Shown here: piece by piece, positions 26,056-34,281 of the stretch
Numbering within the stretch: the first letter of the stretch is position 1
Layout: every line of letters begins with the position of its first letter
Assembly (NCBI GenBank): GCA_004028765.1
Contig: SAIX01000011.1
Span: 24,503-88,502 of the forward strand
Direction of reading: 5' to 3'
Origin: Chitinophagaceae bacterium
GTDB taxonomy: Bacteria; Bacteroidota; Bacteroidia; Chitinophagales; Chitinophagaceae
Length of the DNA: 64,000 bases
Made by a program: the position numbers and the translations under genes
Notes under the pieces: generated by a model
What the model saw: only the letters and a program-made list of their open reading frames with translations
The model's database searches: none
Told to the model about the DNA's origin: nothing

Positions 26056-27525
26056 TCATCGGAGCAGTTTGTCTGCTTCACTGTTGAACTCCCGTATGAA
26101 TTCTTCGTAATATTTTCCGGTAGCCGGACCGTTAAAGCCCGTATGTATTTTCTGAACAACACCATTCCTGTCAATAAAAAGGGTTGTCGGAAAAGAAATA
26201 AAATTTTCAAGCGCAGGTAAGGACGCCACTACTGCCTGCTTGTCTGCAATGCCACCCAGTAAAAGCGGGTATTGAATATTGAATTGCTGACGGAAACGCG
26301 TGAATGCTTTTTTGACAAAAGCAGCATCTGTCTGACGTTCATATTGAAGCGCGATAACTTCAATACCCCGCTTTTTGTTTTCGAGGTACCAGCGGGACAG
26401 AAATCCTGCTTCATCAATACAATTCGGACACCAGGTACCGCCGATGGCGATGATCAATGGCTTTCCCTGGAATGCGGCATCCGTATTGCTGACCAGTTTA
26501 CCCTCAGCATCGGGGAAACGAAACTGAAGCCTGTTTTCACCTCCTTTCAATTTTGTAAGTGTATAGGCATCCGGAAGTTCAGCAGACGCATCCGGAACAG
26601 CCACGAATGGCAGAGAACCGCGGGCATTCACAGTTTCACCGGTAATCTTACCATCTGCATCCACCGTGGCCGTATAATACGCGGGCGATGATCCGATAAA
26701 AGAGGAGAGCTTCAACCGGTGATCTTCCACAATACCTTCGAGATAGCGGGCATCGCCAGTGACGCGGAGAAAAGTGGCAAATAATTTTTTCCCTTCCTGT
26801 TTGAACAAGCCCACTGCTGTTTCTTCTTTTCCATTGGGTGATTGAAATACGACACGGTATTTTCCATTCAGGTTCACCAGGGGTGATGATCCGTTTTCAT
26901 CAAACCGGAAACCAGCATCCTGTTGTATGGATACCGGTGTTGCGTTTCCACGGAAATCCTGCCTGCGTAAAACACCGCTGAATGTTTTGTTATGCCAGCT
27001 TAATGCGAGTTCATTATCAAATAAAGGAAATGGGATAAAAACCGAATCATCCCTGAACTGCACATCACCTGCAGGGAACTGTTCACTGCCATTGAGCAGT
27101 GAAGCTTTTATGCTGTTACCATTTTGTGTAATGGTGAGTTGGAATGGTACTTCCACTTTATCGCGGATCGCGAAAAGCCCGCGCCAGTTTCCTATGAGTT
27201 CTGCGGGATTTAATATAGGTGACGCTGCTCCTTTCTCAAGGGTGATATTGATTGCGTCTTTATCGCTGATGCGGATTTTCTTTTCACGGTATTCCTCAAA
27301 CCTGAAAACCAGGAAGCTGTCCTGCGTTGTAACAGGAATGGAAAAAATCCCATCAGTCTGACTTCCTGTTGATAATTTACTTCCGGTGGCAATGATCTGA
27401 ACGCCTTCAAGCGGTTGGGCAGATACTGCGTCGCTTACGGTTCCTCGTATAATGCGGCTTGGTTGCGCTTCGGTGAACAACGGTATCAACGCCTGTAATA
27501 GCAATGCCGGGATCAATCTTTTCAT
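26056..27525 (-). CDS. Secreted TlpA/ResA-type thioredoxin with N-terminal carboxypeptidase-regulatory domain
   Basis: 489 residues. Signal peptide (1-20), then a carboxypeptidase-regulatory-like beta-sandwich (about 24-95, IIRGTVSDAVSAQPLEGVQI), a central all-beta region of no recognised family (about 105-335), and a C-terminal AhpC/TSA-type thioredoxin domain with the redox motif GGTWCPNCIDEAGF (CPNC at 366-369) and the cis-Pro strand ISFPTTLFID. Likely a periplasmic disulfide reductase or peroxidase-like protein. It begins 6 bp after the PhyH gene stop, so the two are one operon under operator site 3. Target is unknown. Confidence 0.87.
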   Translation of the reverse strand: MKRLIPALLLQALIPLFTEAQPSRIIRGTVSDAVSAQPLEGVQIIATGSKLSTGSQTDGIFSIPVTTQDSFLVFRFEEYREKKIRISDKDAINITLEKGAASPILNPAELIGNWRGLFAIRDKVEVPFQLTITQNGNSIKASLLNGSEQFPAGDVQFRDDSVFIPFPLFDNELALSWHNKTFSGVLRRQDFRGNATPVSIQQDAGFRFDENGSSPLVNLNGKYRVVFQSPNGKEETAVGLFKQEGKKLFATFLRVTGDARYLEGIVEDHRLKLSSFIGSSPAYYTATVDADGKITGETVNARGSLPFVAVPDASAELPDAYTLTKLKGGENRLQFRFPDAEGKLVSNTDAAFQGKPLIIAIGGTWCPNCIDEAGFLSRWYLENKKRGIEVIALQYERQTDAAFVKKAFTRFRQQFNIQYPLLLGGIADKQAVVASLPALENFISFPTTLFIDRNGVVQKIHTGFNGPATGKYYEEFIREFNSEADKLLR

Positions 27526-27531
27526 ACTGGA

Positions 27532-28416
27532 TTATTTTGATGTCTGTTTCAGCACATTTGTGGTTGCAGCCTGTTGCTGGTTGGTTAATGCATAGGCAAG
27601 TCTTGATTTTCTGTTCAGCAAACTGCCAATGGAATGGTAGAGTGGGGTACGGCTCAGATGATTTTTCGGCTGGTAGGCACCGGTTACAATGGGTATATAC
27701 ATCACTCTTCTGCGACTGGCTTCTCCCTGTAAAGGACTTTGCTGCACACGATGCCAGAGGCGGCCATCATGAATGGTGAGATCACCGGCAGTGATATCAA
27801 AACCTATTTCATTTCGATCAGGCTTGTTGTCAATAAAATATTTCTTCCTGAATAACAGTCGCAGCATACCCTGCTTATGCGTGCCACTTAATAAACGAAG
27901 TCCACCATTCTGAATGGGGCAGTCATCCAGGTGGAGACCAACATTCAGCATGGGTTTGATACGTGAGCCCAGGAAAAGATCCCGCGGACTATCGGTATGC
28001 CAGCCTAATTGTTTGTATTCACTGCCAGGGGTGTTGAGGTAATGATTCACAACAAGACCATCTTTCTCAAATTCCCCGATTCTGCCCTCGTGATGCCCCA
28101 GCAGTGCTATCAATTGCTGAAATCTCTCGTGCTGAAGAAAATGGTGCAGCATATCGCTGTAGCGCGATGCAAACGCGATGCGTTGAATAAATTTTTGACC
28201 GTTTGTATTGATACCGAATTTAAGCGGGATGCCATTCACCTTATCCTGCTGGTTGCGGATCAGGAAAGCTTCCACTTTCTCAATCTCGCGAATGAGTTCG
28301 TGTACAGTTTCGGATGGCAGGAATGATTTGAAATGCAGGTATCCGTTTTTTTCAAAAAATTGTAACTGATCTGGCGTAAGTCCGTTATGATAATAAAATG
28401 GGGTATGATGTTGCAT
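27532..28416 (-). CDS. Phytanoyl-CoA dioxygenase (PhyH) family Fe(II)/2-oxoglutarate oxygenase
   Basis: 294 residues from ATG 28416. The facial triad is visible: H140 and D142 in LGWHTDSPRD, and H222 in GRLWHRVQQ, with R236/R237 downstream as 2-oxoglutarate anchor candidates. N-terminal EKNGYLHFKSFLPSE is typical of PhyH. The frame stays open for 31 codons upstream (to GTG 28509) but lacks coding character there. Together with a thioredoxin-like gene 6 bp downstream it forms an operon with a 195-nt leader starting at operator site 3. Oxygenases of this superfamily include alkylsulfate and sulfonate enzymes, so a role in releasing sulfur is plausible but inferred. Confidence 0.85.
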   Translation of the reverse strand: MQHHTPFYYHNGLTPDQLQFFEKNGYLHFKSFLPSETVHELIREIEKVEAFLIRNQQDKVNGIPLKFGINTNGQKFIQRIAFASRYSDMLHHFLQHERFQQLIALLGHHEGRIGEFEKDGLVVNHYLNTPGSEYKQLGWHTDSPRDLFLGSRIKPMLNVGLHLDDCPIQNGGLRLLSGTHKQGMLRLLFRKKYFIDNKPDRNEIGFDITAGDLTIHDGRLWHRVQQSPLQGEASRRRVMYIPIVTGAYQPKNHLSRTPLYHSIGSLLNRKSRLAYALTNQQQAATTNVLKQTSK

Positions 28417-28498
28417 AAATGATAAAAGAATGAATAATGAAGTATAGATGTGATATATGTATGGGCAGCGACTAGCTTGCTGTTGCATCGTAACCGGG

Positions 28499-28603
28499 TC
28501 AACAACCATACAGCGTAAGATGAAATCCCAACTGCGAATAGTCCTGGCGCTTTTGTTGTATATGGGGAAACAGCGATTTCACAGAGAAAGATTTTGTTCG
28601 CAT
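28499..28603 (-). CDS. Micro-ORF in the leader of the PhyH operon (uncertain)
   Basis: 34-residue ORF, ATG 28603 to TGA 28499, beginning 7 nt downstream of operator site 3 and ending 82 nt before the PhyH start. The peptide begins MRTKSFSVKSLF, has a basic centre (QQKRQDYSQ) and ends LTLYGC, with a single Cys as the last residue. The placement relative to the operator parallels the poly-Cys ORF, but only one Cys codon is present, so a leader-peptide role is a weak inference. Confidence 0.3.
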   Translation of the reverse strand: MRTKSFSVKSLFPHIQQKRQDYSQLGFHLTLYGC

Positions 28604-28610
28604 TAAATAG

Positions 28611-28627
28611 TCTACTAATTTAGTAGA
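28611..28627. promoter_or_regulatory. Palindromic operator, site 3 (PhyH operon / divergent gene)
   Basis: TCTACTAATTTAGTAGA, extended to a perfect 19-bp palindrome GTCTACTAA-T-TTAGTAGAC at 28610-28628. On the minus strand it directly follows TATTTTG, close to the -7 consensus, the same geometry as site 1. It lies 24 bp before the plus-strand gene at 28651/28705. Confidence 0.78.
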
Positions 28628-28704
28628 CAAAATAAAAATAAAAAACTCACTTGACCAATATTTTTTTTCATACGGCTAAACAGGGTTACCTGCGTTATGT
28701 AAGG

Positions 28705-29913
28705 ATGATTTTCCTGGCGGCAGGCTGTAACCTGGCAATATTCGGCCAGGCACAGCTGCCCGGTTCGCTTGCAGCAGATTCTCTGCATCTTACTTCCTAC
28801 TTACGAATCCCTGTTTACCCGGCTCCTGCTTTCAGAAGAATGCCGGTGAGCACAGAAGATGAAAGTGTAACTGAGGCTGCATCAGAAAAGGAAAAAGCCG
28901 GAAAAGAAATCCGCTCATTACTTGGAATTTCCGAAGCACATATTGCGCTGGGAAAAAATGGAAAAGCTTTTGCGGATATCCGGAGACTTCTGCAGCTGAA
29001 ACATTTGTCGGATGATTCTGCGTCGATTGCGCGCCTGTATTACGATGCGGGTGTAGTGCTGGCCAGGATGAAAAAATATCCTTTGGCGATGTCCTGTTTG
29101 TACAAGGCAGGCCAGATTAACCCGGGAAATCTCTTCACAAAAAGAAAAAATTTTTATGCGGTCAATGAAACTACGGTGGTCGGGGAACCGATTGTTGAAA
29201 CGGCTGTCTTAAATAGCAAGGATGATGAGGAAGTCGCGGACACGGACCTTGTATCTGACTCCTTGCTGAATGTTTCTTTGGATCAACTGCAGGCAGATAC
29301 CATTGAACAGGTCAAAAAAGTGATTCCACAACCGGTTGATCCCGACCTGCTGCTTGATGCGTTTGATGATGGGAAAAAAGCCCGTGCATTCGCTTTTATG
29401 ATTCATGTAAAGCAGCCATCACCCGGAGAAAACAAAGCATTTGCCGGGCTGGGGGAAGTCGGTCATATGTTTATCACGTTGATTAAGTATAACAGGGACC
29501 GTTCGGTGGTTTGCCGCACCTTCGGGTTTTATCCCCAACACGGACTTTTGTTTTCTGCAAACCCGATTTTTCCATCCGCTCCCCGGTTGATAAAAGCAGA
29601 CAGTGCCAGGGAATGGGATGAGATGATCGGCAGGTTCATCAGCAAAGCACAGTTCAAAAGAGTGCTTGCCTTTGTTAATGCAGCCAGTGAAAAAAGCTAT
29701 CACCTGAGTAAGTTCAATTGTTCTGATTTCGCGTTGGATGCCGCGAAGATGGCTTCTATCCAGATAGAGGATACGAAAGGTAGCTGGCCGTTGGGCCGGG
29801 GGAATAATCCGGGTTCAGCGGGTTACAGTATCCTGTTAGGAAAATTCAGGAATACAGATGCAGGCAGCAAGGATGGGTTGATCGCAATAATCAATCATGT
29901 GGGGTTTAAGTAA
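28705..29913 (+). CDS. Secreted protein with TPR-like region and papain-like C-terminal domain
   Basis: About 402 residues from ATG 28705, which opens a signal peptide (MIFLAAGCNLAIFGQAQ); a TTG at 28651 would add 18 residues. Residues about 60-145 are helical repeats of TPR type (KNGKAFADIRRLLQLKHL, ARLYYDAGVVLARMKKYPLAM). The C-terminal third has GLGEVGHMFITLIKYN with a His and KFNCSDFALDAAKMA with a Cys in an NlpC/P60- or LRAT-like setting, in His-before-Cys order, suggesting a circularly permuted papain fold acting on peptides or amides. Not assigned to a named family. Transcribed away from operator site 3, so possible regulon member. Confidence 0.7.
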   Translation: MIFLAAGCNLAIFGQAQLPGSLAADSLHLTSYLRIPVYPAPAFRRMPVSTEDESVTEAASEKEKAGKEIRSLLGISEAHIALGKNGKAFADIRRLLQLKHLSDDSASIARLYYDAGVVLARMKKYPLAMSCLYKAGQINPGNLFTKRKNFYAVNETTVVGEPIVETAVLNSKDDEEVADTDLVSDSLLNVSLDQLQADTIEQVKKVIPQPVDPDLLLDAFDDGKKARAFAFMIHVKQPSPGENKAFAGLGEVGHMFITLIKYNRDRSVVCRTFGFYPQHGLLFSANPIFPSAPRLIKADSAREWDEMIGRFISKAQFKRVLAFVNAASEKSYHLSKFNCSDFALDAAKMASIQIEDTKGSWPLGRGNNPGSAGYSILLGKFRNTDAGSKDGLIAIINHVGFK

Positions 29914-29945
29914 CCAGCCCCGATAAAATTTTTTCAGAAGCTCGT

Positions 29946-30755
29946 TTATATCCTGTACAAAACAGGATTTAATGGCGTATCGATCTCTTCTCCGATCACA
30001 GCTCCCGGGCACCAGGTTTCCCAATCTGCCACCTGGTTTTCATTGGTCGGTTCGCTGAGCTTCATTTCACTGTCCATATAAATTACTGTCATCACTTTTC
30101 GCATGCTATCGGTGGTATTGGCACCTGCGCGGTGAAAGGTCCAGCCCATATGAAAACTCACTTCGCCGGCATCAAATGGTTCTACGATTTTTTCAAAATC
30201 GTTCAGGGTTAATTTTTCCTGTATCATTTTTTCGCTGTCATCACTGATCTTCAACGTGCGCCCTTCCTGCAAACGCCAACTGCCGGCACTGAATTCAAGC
30301 GGCCCCATTGAAAGCCCCGTTTGTTGTAGCGGTATCCAGGCAGTAATGGTTTTATCAGTTGACAAAGGCCAGTAATATTGGTCTGCATGCCAGGGTGTAA
30401 AACCACCACCCGGTTCTTTAAACAGCGCCTGGTCGTGGTACAGGCGAACGCCTTTCACTTCCATCAGCGCTGTGGCAATGCTTGCAAGCCGCCTGCTGAA
30501 TACGATCTCTTTAACGGCTTCGCTTTTGGTCCAGATATTCATTACCTGTAAAAAAGCCTTGCCGTAAGTGTCTCTTTGTTCCATGGCAAGCTGCTGCGTG
30601 TTCAACCGCATTACTTCATTGCTGATCACTTCGTTCATATACTGCAGAAGATCCTCCGAAAAAATATTTTTGAGTTTGATATAACCGTTCTCCCGGTAAA
30701 AATCCACCTGTTCCCTTGTGATCTTAAAAGGTTGCTGTAATTCTGATAATTGCAT
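29946..30755 (-). CDS. Phytanoyl-CoA dioxygenase (PhyH) family oxygenase, second copy
   Basis: 269 residues. Iron ligands: H123 and D125 in FTPWHADQYYWP, and H208 in WTFHRAGAN, with R219 as probable 2-oxoglutarate anchor. N-terminus DFYRENGYIKLKNIFSED is family-typical. It is only distantly like the PhyH protein at 27532 and has no operator-like palindrome upstream. The short gap to MarC (34 bp) on the same strand suggests that the two are co-transcribed. Members hydroxylate diverse small molecules; substrate unknown. Confidence 0.85.
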   Translation of the reverse strand: MQLSELQQPFKITREQVDFYRENGYIKLKNIFSEDLLQYMNEVISNEVMRLNTQQLAMEQRDTYGKAFLQVMNIWTKSEAVKEIVFSRRLASIATALMEVKGVRLYHDQALFKEPGGGFTPWHADQYYWPLSTDKTITAWIPLQQTGLSMGPLEFSAGSWRLQEGRTLKISDDSEKMIQEKLTLNDFEKIVEPFDAGEVSFHMGWTFHRAGANTTDSMRKVMTVIYMDSEMKLSEPTNENQVADWETWCPGAVIGEEIDTPLNPVLYRI

Positions 30756-30789
30756 AGGGGATGCTTAAAAGGCTTTATTTTGATTGGTA

Positions 30790-31368
30790 TTATTTGCCGA
30801 ATGCTGCAATATTGGTGCTGAATATTTTTACTGCAATGGCAAGTAAGATCACCCCGAAAAATTTTCTTACGGCCAGTAACCCGCCTTCGCCAAGGATCCG
30901 TTCAATAAATTTGAGGGATTTCAGCACGATGTACACCACTATAAGGTTGATCAGGATACCGGCAAGGATATAGCTTTCTTCAAAATTCGCTTTCAGTGAC
31001 ATGATGGTGGTAAGTGTGCCGCTTCCTGCAATGATGGGGAACGCAATGGGCACTACGGTACCCGATTTTGCATTCTTATCGCCTTTGAAAATTTCATGGC
31101 CCAATACCATTTCAAGCCCCAGTAAAAAAATCACTACTGAGCCGCCAACTGCAAAAGAACGGATATCAAGCCCCAGTATTTTGAGAAAAGGTTTCCCTGC
31201 GTAGAGAAATAAGATCATCAATCCGCCCGAAACAACGGTAGCCTGTGCAGAACGGATCGCGCCCATTTTTTCTTTCAGCGAGATCAGCAGCGGGATCGAA
31301 CCCACAATATCGATCACGGCGAAAAGCGTAAATGTTACCGTAAGCAGTTCATCTACCTGGAAATTCAT
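30790..31368 (-). CDS. MarC-family integral membrane protein
   Basis: 192 residues with six predicted membrane helices, matching the MarC/UPF0056 family: FAVIDIVGSIPLLISL near the N-terminus, AVGGSVVIFLLGLEMVLG in the middle, and VPIAFPIIAGSGTLTTIM, the family signature. Function of MarC proteins is not established; the original link to multiple antibiotic resistance in enteric bacteria was withdrawn. It precedes the second PhyH gene by 34 bp on the same strand. Confidence 0.9.
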   Translation of the reverse strand: MNFQVDELLTVTFTLFAVIDIVGSIPLLISLKEKMGAIRSAQATVVSGGLMILFLYAGKPFLKILGLDIRSFAVGGSVVIFLLGLEMVLGHEIFKGDKNAKSGTVVPIAFPIIAGSGTLTTIMSLKANFEESYILAGILINLIVVYIVLKSLKFIERILGEGGLLAVRKFFGVILLAIAVKIFSTNIAAFGK

Positions 31369-31538
31369 GGGGAGGCTTTTGTTAAAGATACGGTTTTGAA
31401 AGAATGGGGTAAGCTTTTATCGTGAATCGGCAATCATCAGTCGTAAAGGATTTACCTGCTGGCCTGACTGGATTTAAAAAATAATCACATGAGTAAACCT
31501 TAGTCAAAGCAAAATTCAAATCTTATTGGCGATTGACA

Positions 31539-31754
31539 TCAAAACCTGAATATCCTGTTCCTGTATAACCGGTACTCAAACTGCAAAGCCTGTAAACATT
31601 TCAAGCAAACACAATCCATGTATTTGTTTTCGATATATACTTTTTCTTCATAGCTCAGGATAACTGAGTTGCACTGGCAGGCAGTGATATTGCCCACTTT
31701 GCATTCAAAACTTTTGCTGCATCGCGGGCAATATTTGGTTTCGTGGCTGGGCAT
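31539..31754 (-). CDS. Cysteine-rich CWC-family small protein
   Basis: 71 residues with Cys at KYCPRCSKSFEC, ACQCNS and DCVCLKCLQ, the pattern of the Cys_rich_CWC family (about 60-70 residues), probably a small metal-binding (zinc or iron-sulfur) module. Its ATG is 2 bp after the stop of the BtuB-like receptor gene, so translation is coupled and it lies in the cobalamin-riboswitch-controlled transcript. Function unknown. Confidence 0.78.
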   Translation of the reverse strand: MPSHETKYCPRCSKSFECKVGNITACQCNSVILSYEEKVYIENKYMDCVCLKCLQALQFEYRLYRNRIFRF

Positions 31755-31756
31755 AT

Positions 31757-33685
31757 TTACCAGTTAAATGTGATGCCTGTATTGTAAAGGAAGGGAATGC
31801 TGTTAAACCCGCGCACATCAAAGAATTTTCGATTGGTAAGATTTTGAGCATCTGCAAAAAATTTGATATGCTCGTTCATCCTGTATTCTGCATAAGCCCC
31901 GAGTAAGAAATAACCATCCAGTAATACATCTGCTTTTTTGTAACCGCCTACATCATACCGGCTGCTCACATATTTTCCCGATACGGATACATATAAACCT
32001 TTCAGGGGTTCATAGCCGGCGGTAAGATTGAAATTGTGTTTGGGGCGGCGTAACAGGTAAGGATAGCTGATGGTGTCTTTATTGGTTACGCGGTTTTGTG
32101 TGATCTCTTCACTCAATAACAATGAATAATTACCGGTGATATGCCATTTTGCAGAAGGTTGTACCGCGAATTCCCATTCAACTCCGTTCACCGTTTGTTT
32201 TACATAATTGAAATACCGGAACGTGATATAATTATAGTCGATCCCGTTATTGATCTGGCGGTTAAAATAAACAAGCCTGGTTTGGAATGATTTTTTCTGA
32301 AGACTCATACCTGCTTCATAATTCACCGATTTTTCAGCATCCAGCTTGTCATTGATGCTTAACTGGTATAAGGAAGGTGCTTTAAAACCGCTCGAAACAC
32401 TGCCGAAAATACGGAAGCCGTTTCCAAAATTATAAGAAGGGTTAAAGGTATAAGTGCTGTTATGCCCGTAACGCGAATGATCGTTGTAGCGGCCGCCCAA
32501 TTCAAGGTTGAATTTTTTATCCGGGCTGTTATAGATCATTGAAACATACAGCGCTTTCTGGTTCAGCGAAGTATCCCTGAATTCACTGCTGTAAGGCCCG
32601 AAACTGCTGATCGAAAAATAATGCTGGTTATAAGAATTGAAACGGTAATCAGCGCCCGCAAGTAGCGTAAAGCCTTTTGGAAAATGGATGCTGGCATACA
32701 ATTCGACGAATTGCGATTTCCCGAAATAAGTATTGTTCTCAAAAATGGTACTCGTTTTATCCAGGCTATCATTCAGGTAATTTCTTTTCAGTTCATTATA
32801 CTGGTAAGTGCCATTCAGGCTGAAATTGTTTTTATGATACGCAAAACCTGTTCCGGTAATAAAGGAAGAATTACTGATATTATAATCTTTGTCATCCGTA
32901 AAAATACCCGCATCGATACCGGCTTTGTATTGACTGTATAACGCAAAGGTTTTAAAAGAAAGGGAAGGTGTGGCCTGGTAAAAAACCTGTGCATTGCTTA
33001 CGGTCCCGTCGTAGCGGTCATTGTCAAAATTTTTCTTCCCGGTACTGTCGTATGCCGATGAAAAACCGTTGGTGGACAACCTGGCAAAACGGGCAGTATA
33101 AGTGAACTTATCCAGTTTGCCCGACACCTGGAGATTATTACGGGATGTGCCGAGGTTGCCCTGGCTGAGGGTAGATTGTATAGAAACAGGTTTCTGCAGA
33201 TCTTTTTTGATAGTGATGATATTGATCACACCTGCAATGGCATCGCTGCCATATAAAGTGGACTGTGCGCCTTTACAAACTTCAATATGGTCTACATCAT
33301 TCAGCGAAAAAAGATTCAGGTCATAATCGGTGGTGATGGTGGAAGGGTCGTTCAGCGGGATACCATCCATCAATATCAGTGTACGGCCCGCCGAAGCGCC
33401 GCGCATATAAACGGTTTGCACGGAACCGGCATTGTTCAGTGCACCATTGATGGTGATGCCGGCCTGCTCGTTCAGTAATTGCGCAACGGTTTTGCCATTG
33501 CTTTTTTTGACCTGTTCCTGGCTGATAACTGTAATTACTTTCCCGGTACTGCTTTGTTTCTGTTCCAGTTTGTTGGCTGTTACCACTACTTCATCGAGGG
33601 TTCGGGTGGTAACAGAATCTTTTTGTTGTGCAAATGTTTGTGTGCTGCCGATCAGCAGGGTAAGGAGTGCAAATGTTTTGCTCAT
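31757..33685 (-). CDS. btuB: BtuB-like TonB-dependent outer-membrane receptor (cobalamin/corrinoid)
   Basis: 642 residues. Signal peptide (1-19), TonB box in TLDEVVVTANKLEQ (about 29-42), plug domain to about 155 (VAQLLNEQAGITINGALNN, MRGASAGRTLILMDGIPLND, STLYGSDAIAGVINIIT) and a 22-strand barrel ending TGITFNW. Lacks the N-terminal regulatory domain of SusC types. A cobalamin riboswitch in its 5' leader supports corrinoid uptake as the role. The CWC gene follows. No BtuCDF transporter genes are in the window. Confidence 0.88.
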   Translation of the reverse strand: MSKTFALLTLLIGSTQTFAQQKDSVTTRTLDEVVVTANKLEQKQSSTGKVITVISQEQVKKSNGKTVAQLLNEQAGITINGALNNAGSVQTVYMRGASAGRTLILMDGIPLNDPSTITTDYDLNLFSLNDVDHIEVCKGAQSTLYGSDAIAGVINIITIKKDLQKPVSIQSTLSQGNLGTSRNNLQVSGKLDKFTYTARFARLSTNGFSSAYDSTGKKNFDNDRYDGTVSNAQVFYQATPSLSFKTFALYSQYKAGIDAGIFTDDKDYNISNSSFITGTGFAYHKNNFSLNGTYQYNELKRNYLNDSLDKTSTIFENNTYFGKSQFVELYASIHFPKGFTLLAGADYRFNSYNQHYFSISSFGPYSSEFRDTSLNQKALYVSMIYNSPDKKFNLELGGRYNDHSRYGHNSTYTFNPSYNFGNGFRIFGSVSSGFKAPSLYQLSINDKLDAEKSVNYEAGMSLQKKSFQTRLVYFNRQINNGIDYNYITFRYFNYVKQTVNGVEWEFAVQPSAKWHITGNYSLLLSEEITQNRVTNKDTISYPYLLRRPKHNFNLTAGYEPLKGLYVSVSGKYVSSRYDVGGYKKADVLLDGYFLLGAYAEYRMNEHIKFFADAQNLTNRKFFDVRGFNSIPFLYNTGITFNW

Positions 33686-33807
33686 TGTTGGTTGCGTTTA
33701 AAATTGAAACAATGAGCTTCCAGGAAAAATAAAAAACGGAGAAATATAAACGGCCGCTAGCAGACCTTTTACATTCCATGCTTTTCACCCGAAAGCTGTG
33801 AATGATA

Positions 33808-33998
33808 ACCTGTACCCGGCAGGTCTTCTGGCTTGCTGTTCCGGTGAACACCTTCCCATCCTGCACCGCAGGAAAGTGGTTTGTCCGTTCACCGTGTGAA
33901 GTAAATTGATACAGCTTCACATGCAGCTTACAGCTACGGGGATAGCGCCGGAATTACACCGGACTTCCCTTTTAATCCCGTTATCAGCGGGAACCGTT
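33808..33998 (-). ncRNA. Cobalamin riboswitch
   Basis: Minus-strand leader of the BtuB-like gene. It contains the core CCGGTGTAATTCCGGCGC (around 33942-33961), GCTATCCCCGTAGCTGTAAG, and the B12-box consensus GCCAGAAGACCTGCCGG near 33817-33833, with a P1-type outer stem GGTTCCCGCTGATAACGGGA at 33976-33995. All are diagnostic of the AdoCbl-binding class. Binding of cobalamin should lower expression of the receptor gene 123 bp downstream. Confidence 0.93.
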
Positions 33999-34005
33999 TA
34001 CAAAG

Positions 34006-34013
34006 CAAATGTA
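34006..34013 (-). promoter_or_regulatory. -7 promoter element of the riboswitch/btuB transcript
   Basis: TACATTTG on the minus strand, exact TAnnTTTG match, placing the start of transcription a few bases before the riboswitch 5' stem. Confidence 0.68.
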
Positions 34014-34093
34014 GGGGAGTGCCGGAGAAGATTTGAAAAGCATTCTGCCAAGTTCTTCACCGGGAGTTGAAAACTTGTTTTGGTACGGAGGTT

Positions 34094-34240
34094 TTGATGG
34101 TGAGCGGTGGATGGTGAGATGTAAATGGTGAATGGGCAGTGGTGAATAATAGGGCGGAAAGACCGGATGTAAAAGAGTACAGATTCCTTTTAATTTGTCA
34201 GATATGCATAACTCACCACTCACCACTGCCCATTCACCCC
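34094..34240. repeat. Heptamer-based inverted repeat (ATGGTGA family)
   Basis: From about 34094 the sequence runs in 7-base units (ATGGTGA, GCGGTGG, ATGGTGA, GATGTAA, ATGGTGA, ATGGGCA, GTGGTGA). The reverse-complement series follows at about 34211-34238 (ACTCACC, ACTCACC, ACTGCCC, ATTCACC). The arms share a perfect 19-bp match: 34127-34145 and 34220-34238. Short-period repeats of this kind are dispersed in many Bacteroidota intergenic regions. Nothing else is seen between the riboswitch and the permease gene. Confidence 0.75.
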
Positions 34241-34281
34241 TTTCCCCAAGTTTGCTTACATTTATCGCCATATCTCTTCGT

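Noticed and set aside
34195..34281. N-terminal extension of the permease
   Set aside because: Encoded by the heptamer repeat; permease helix 1 starts just after ATG 34282.
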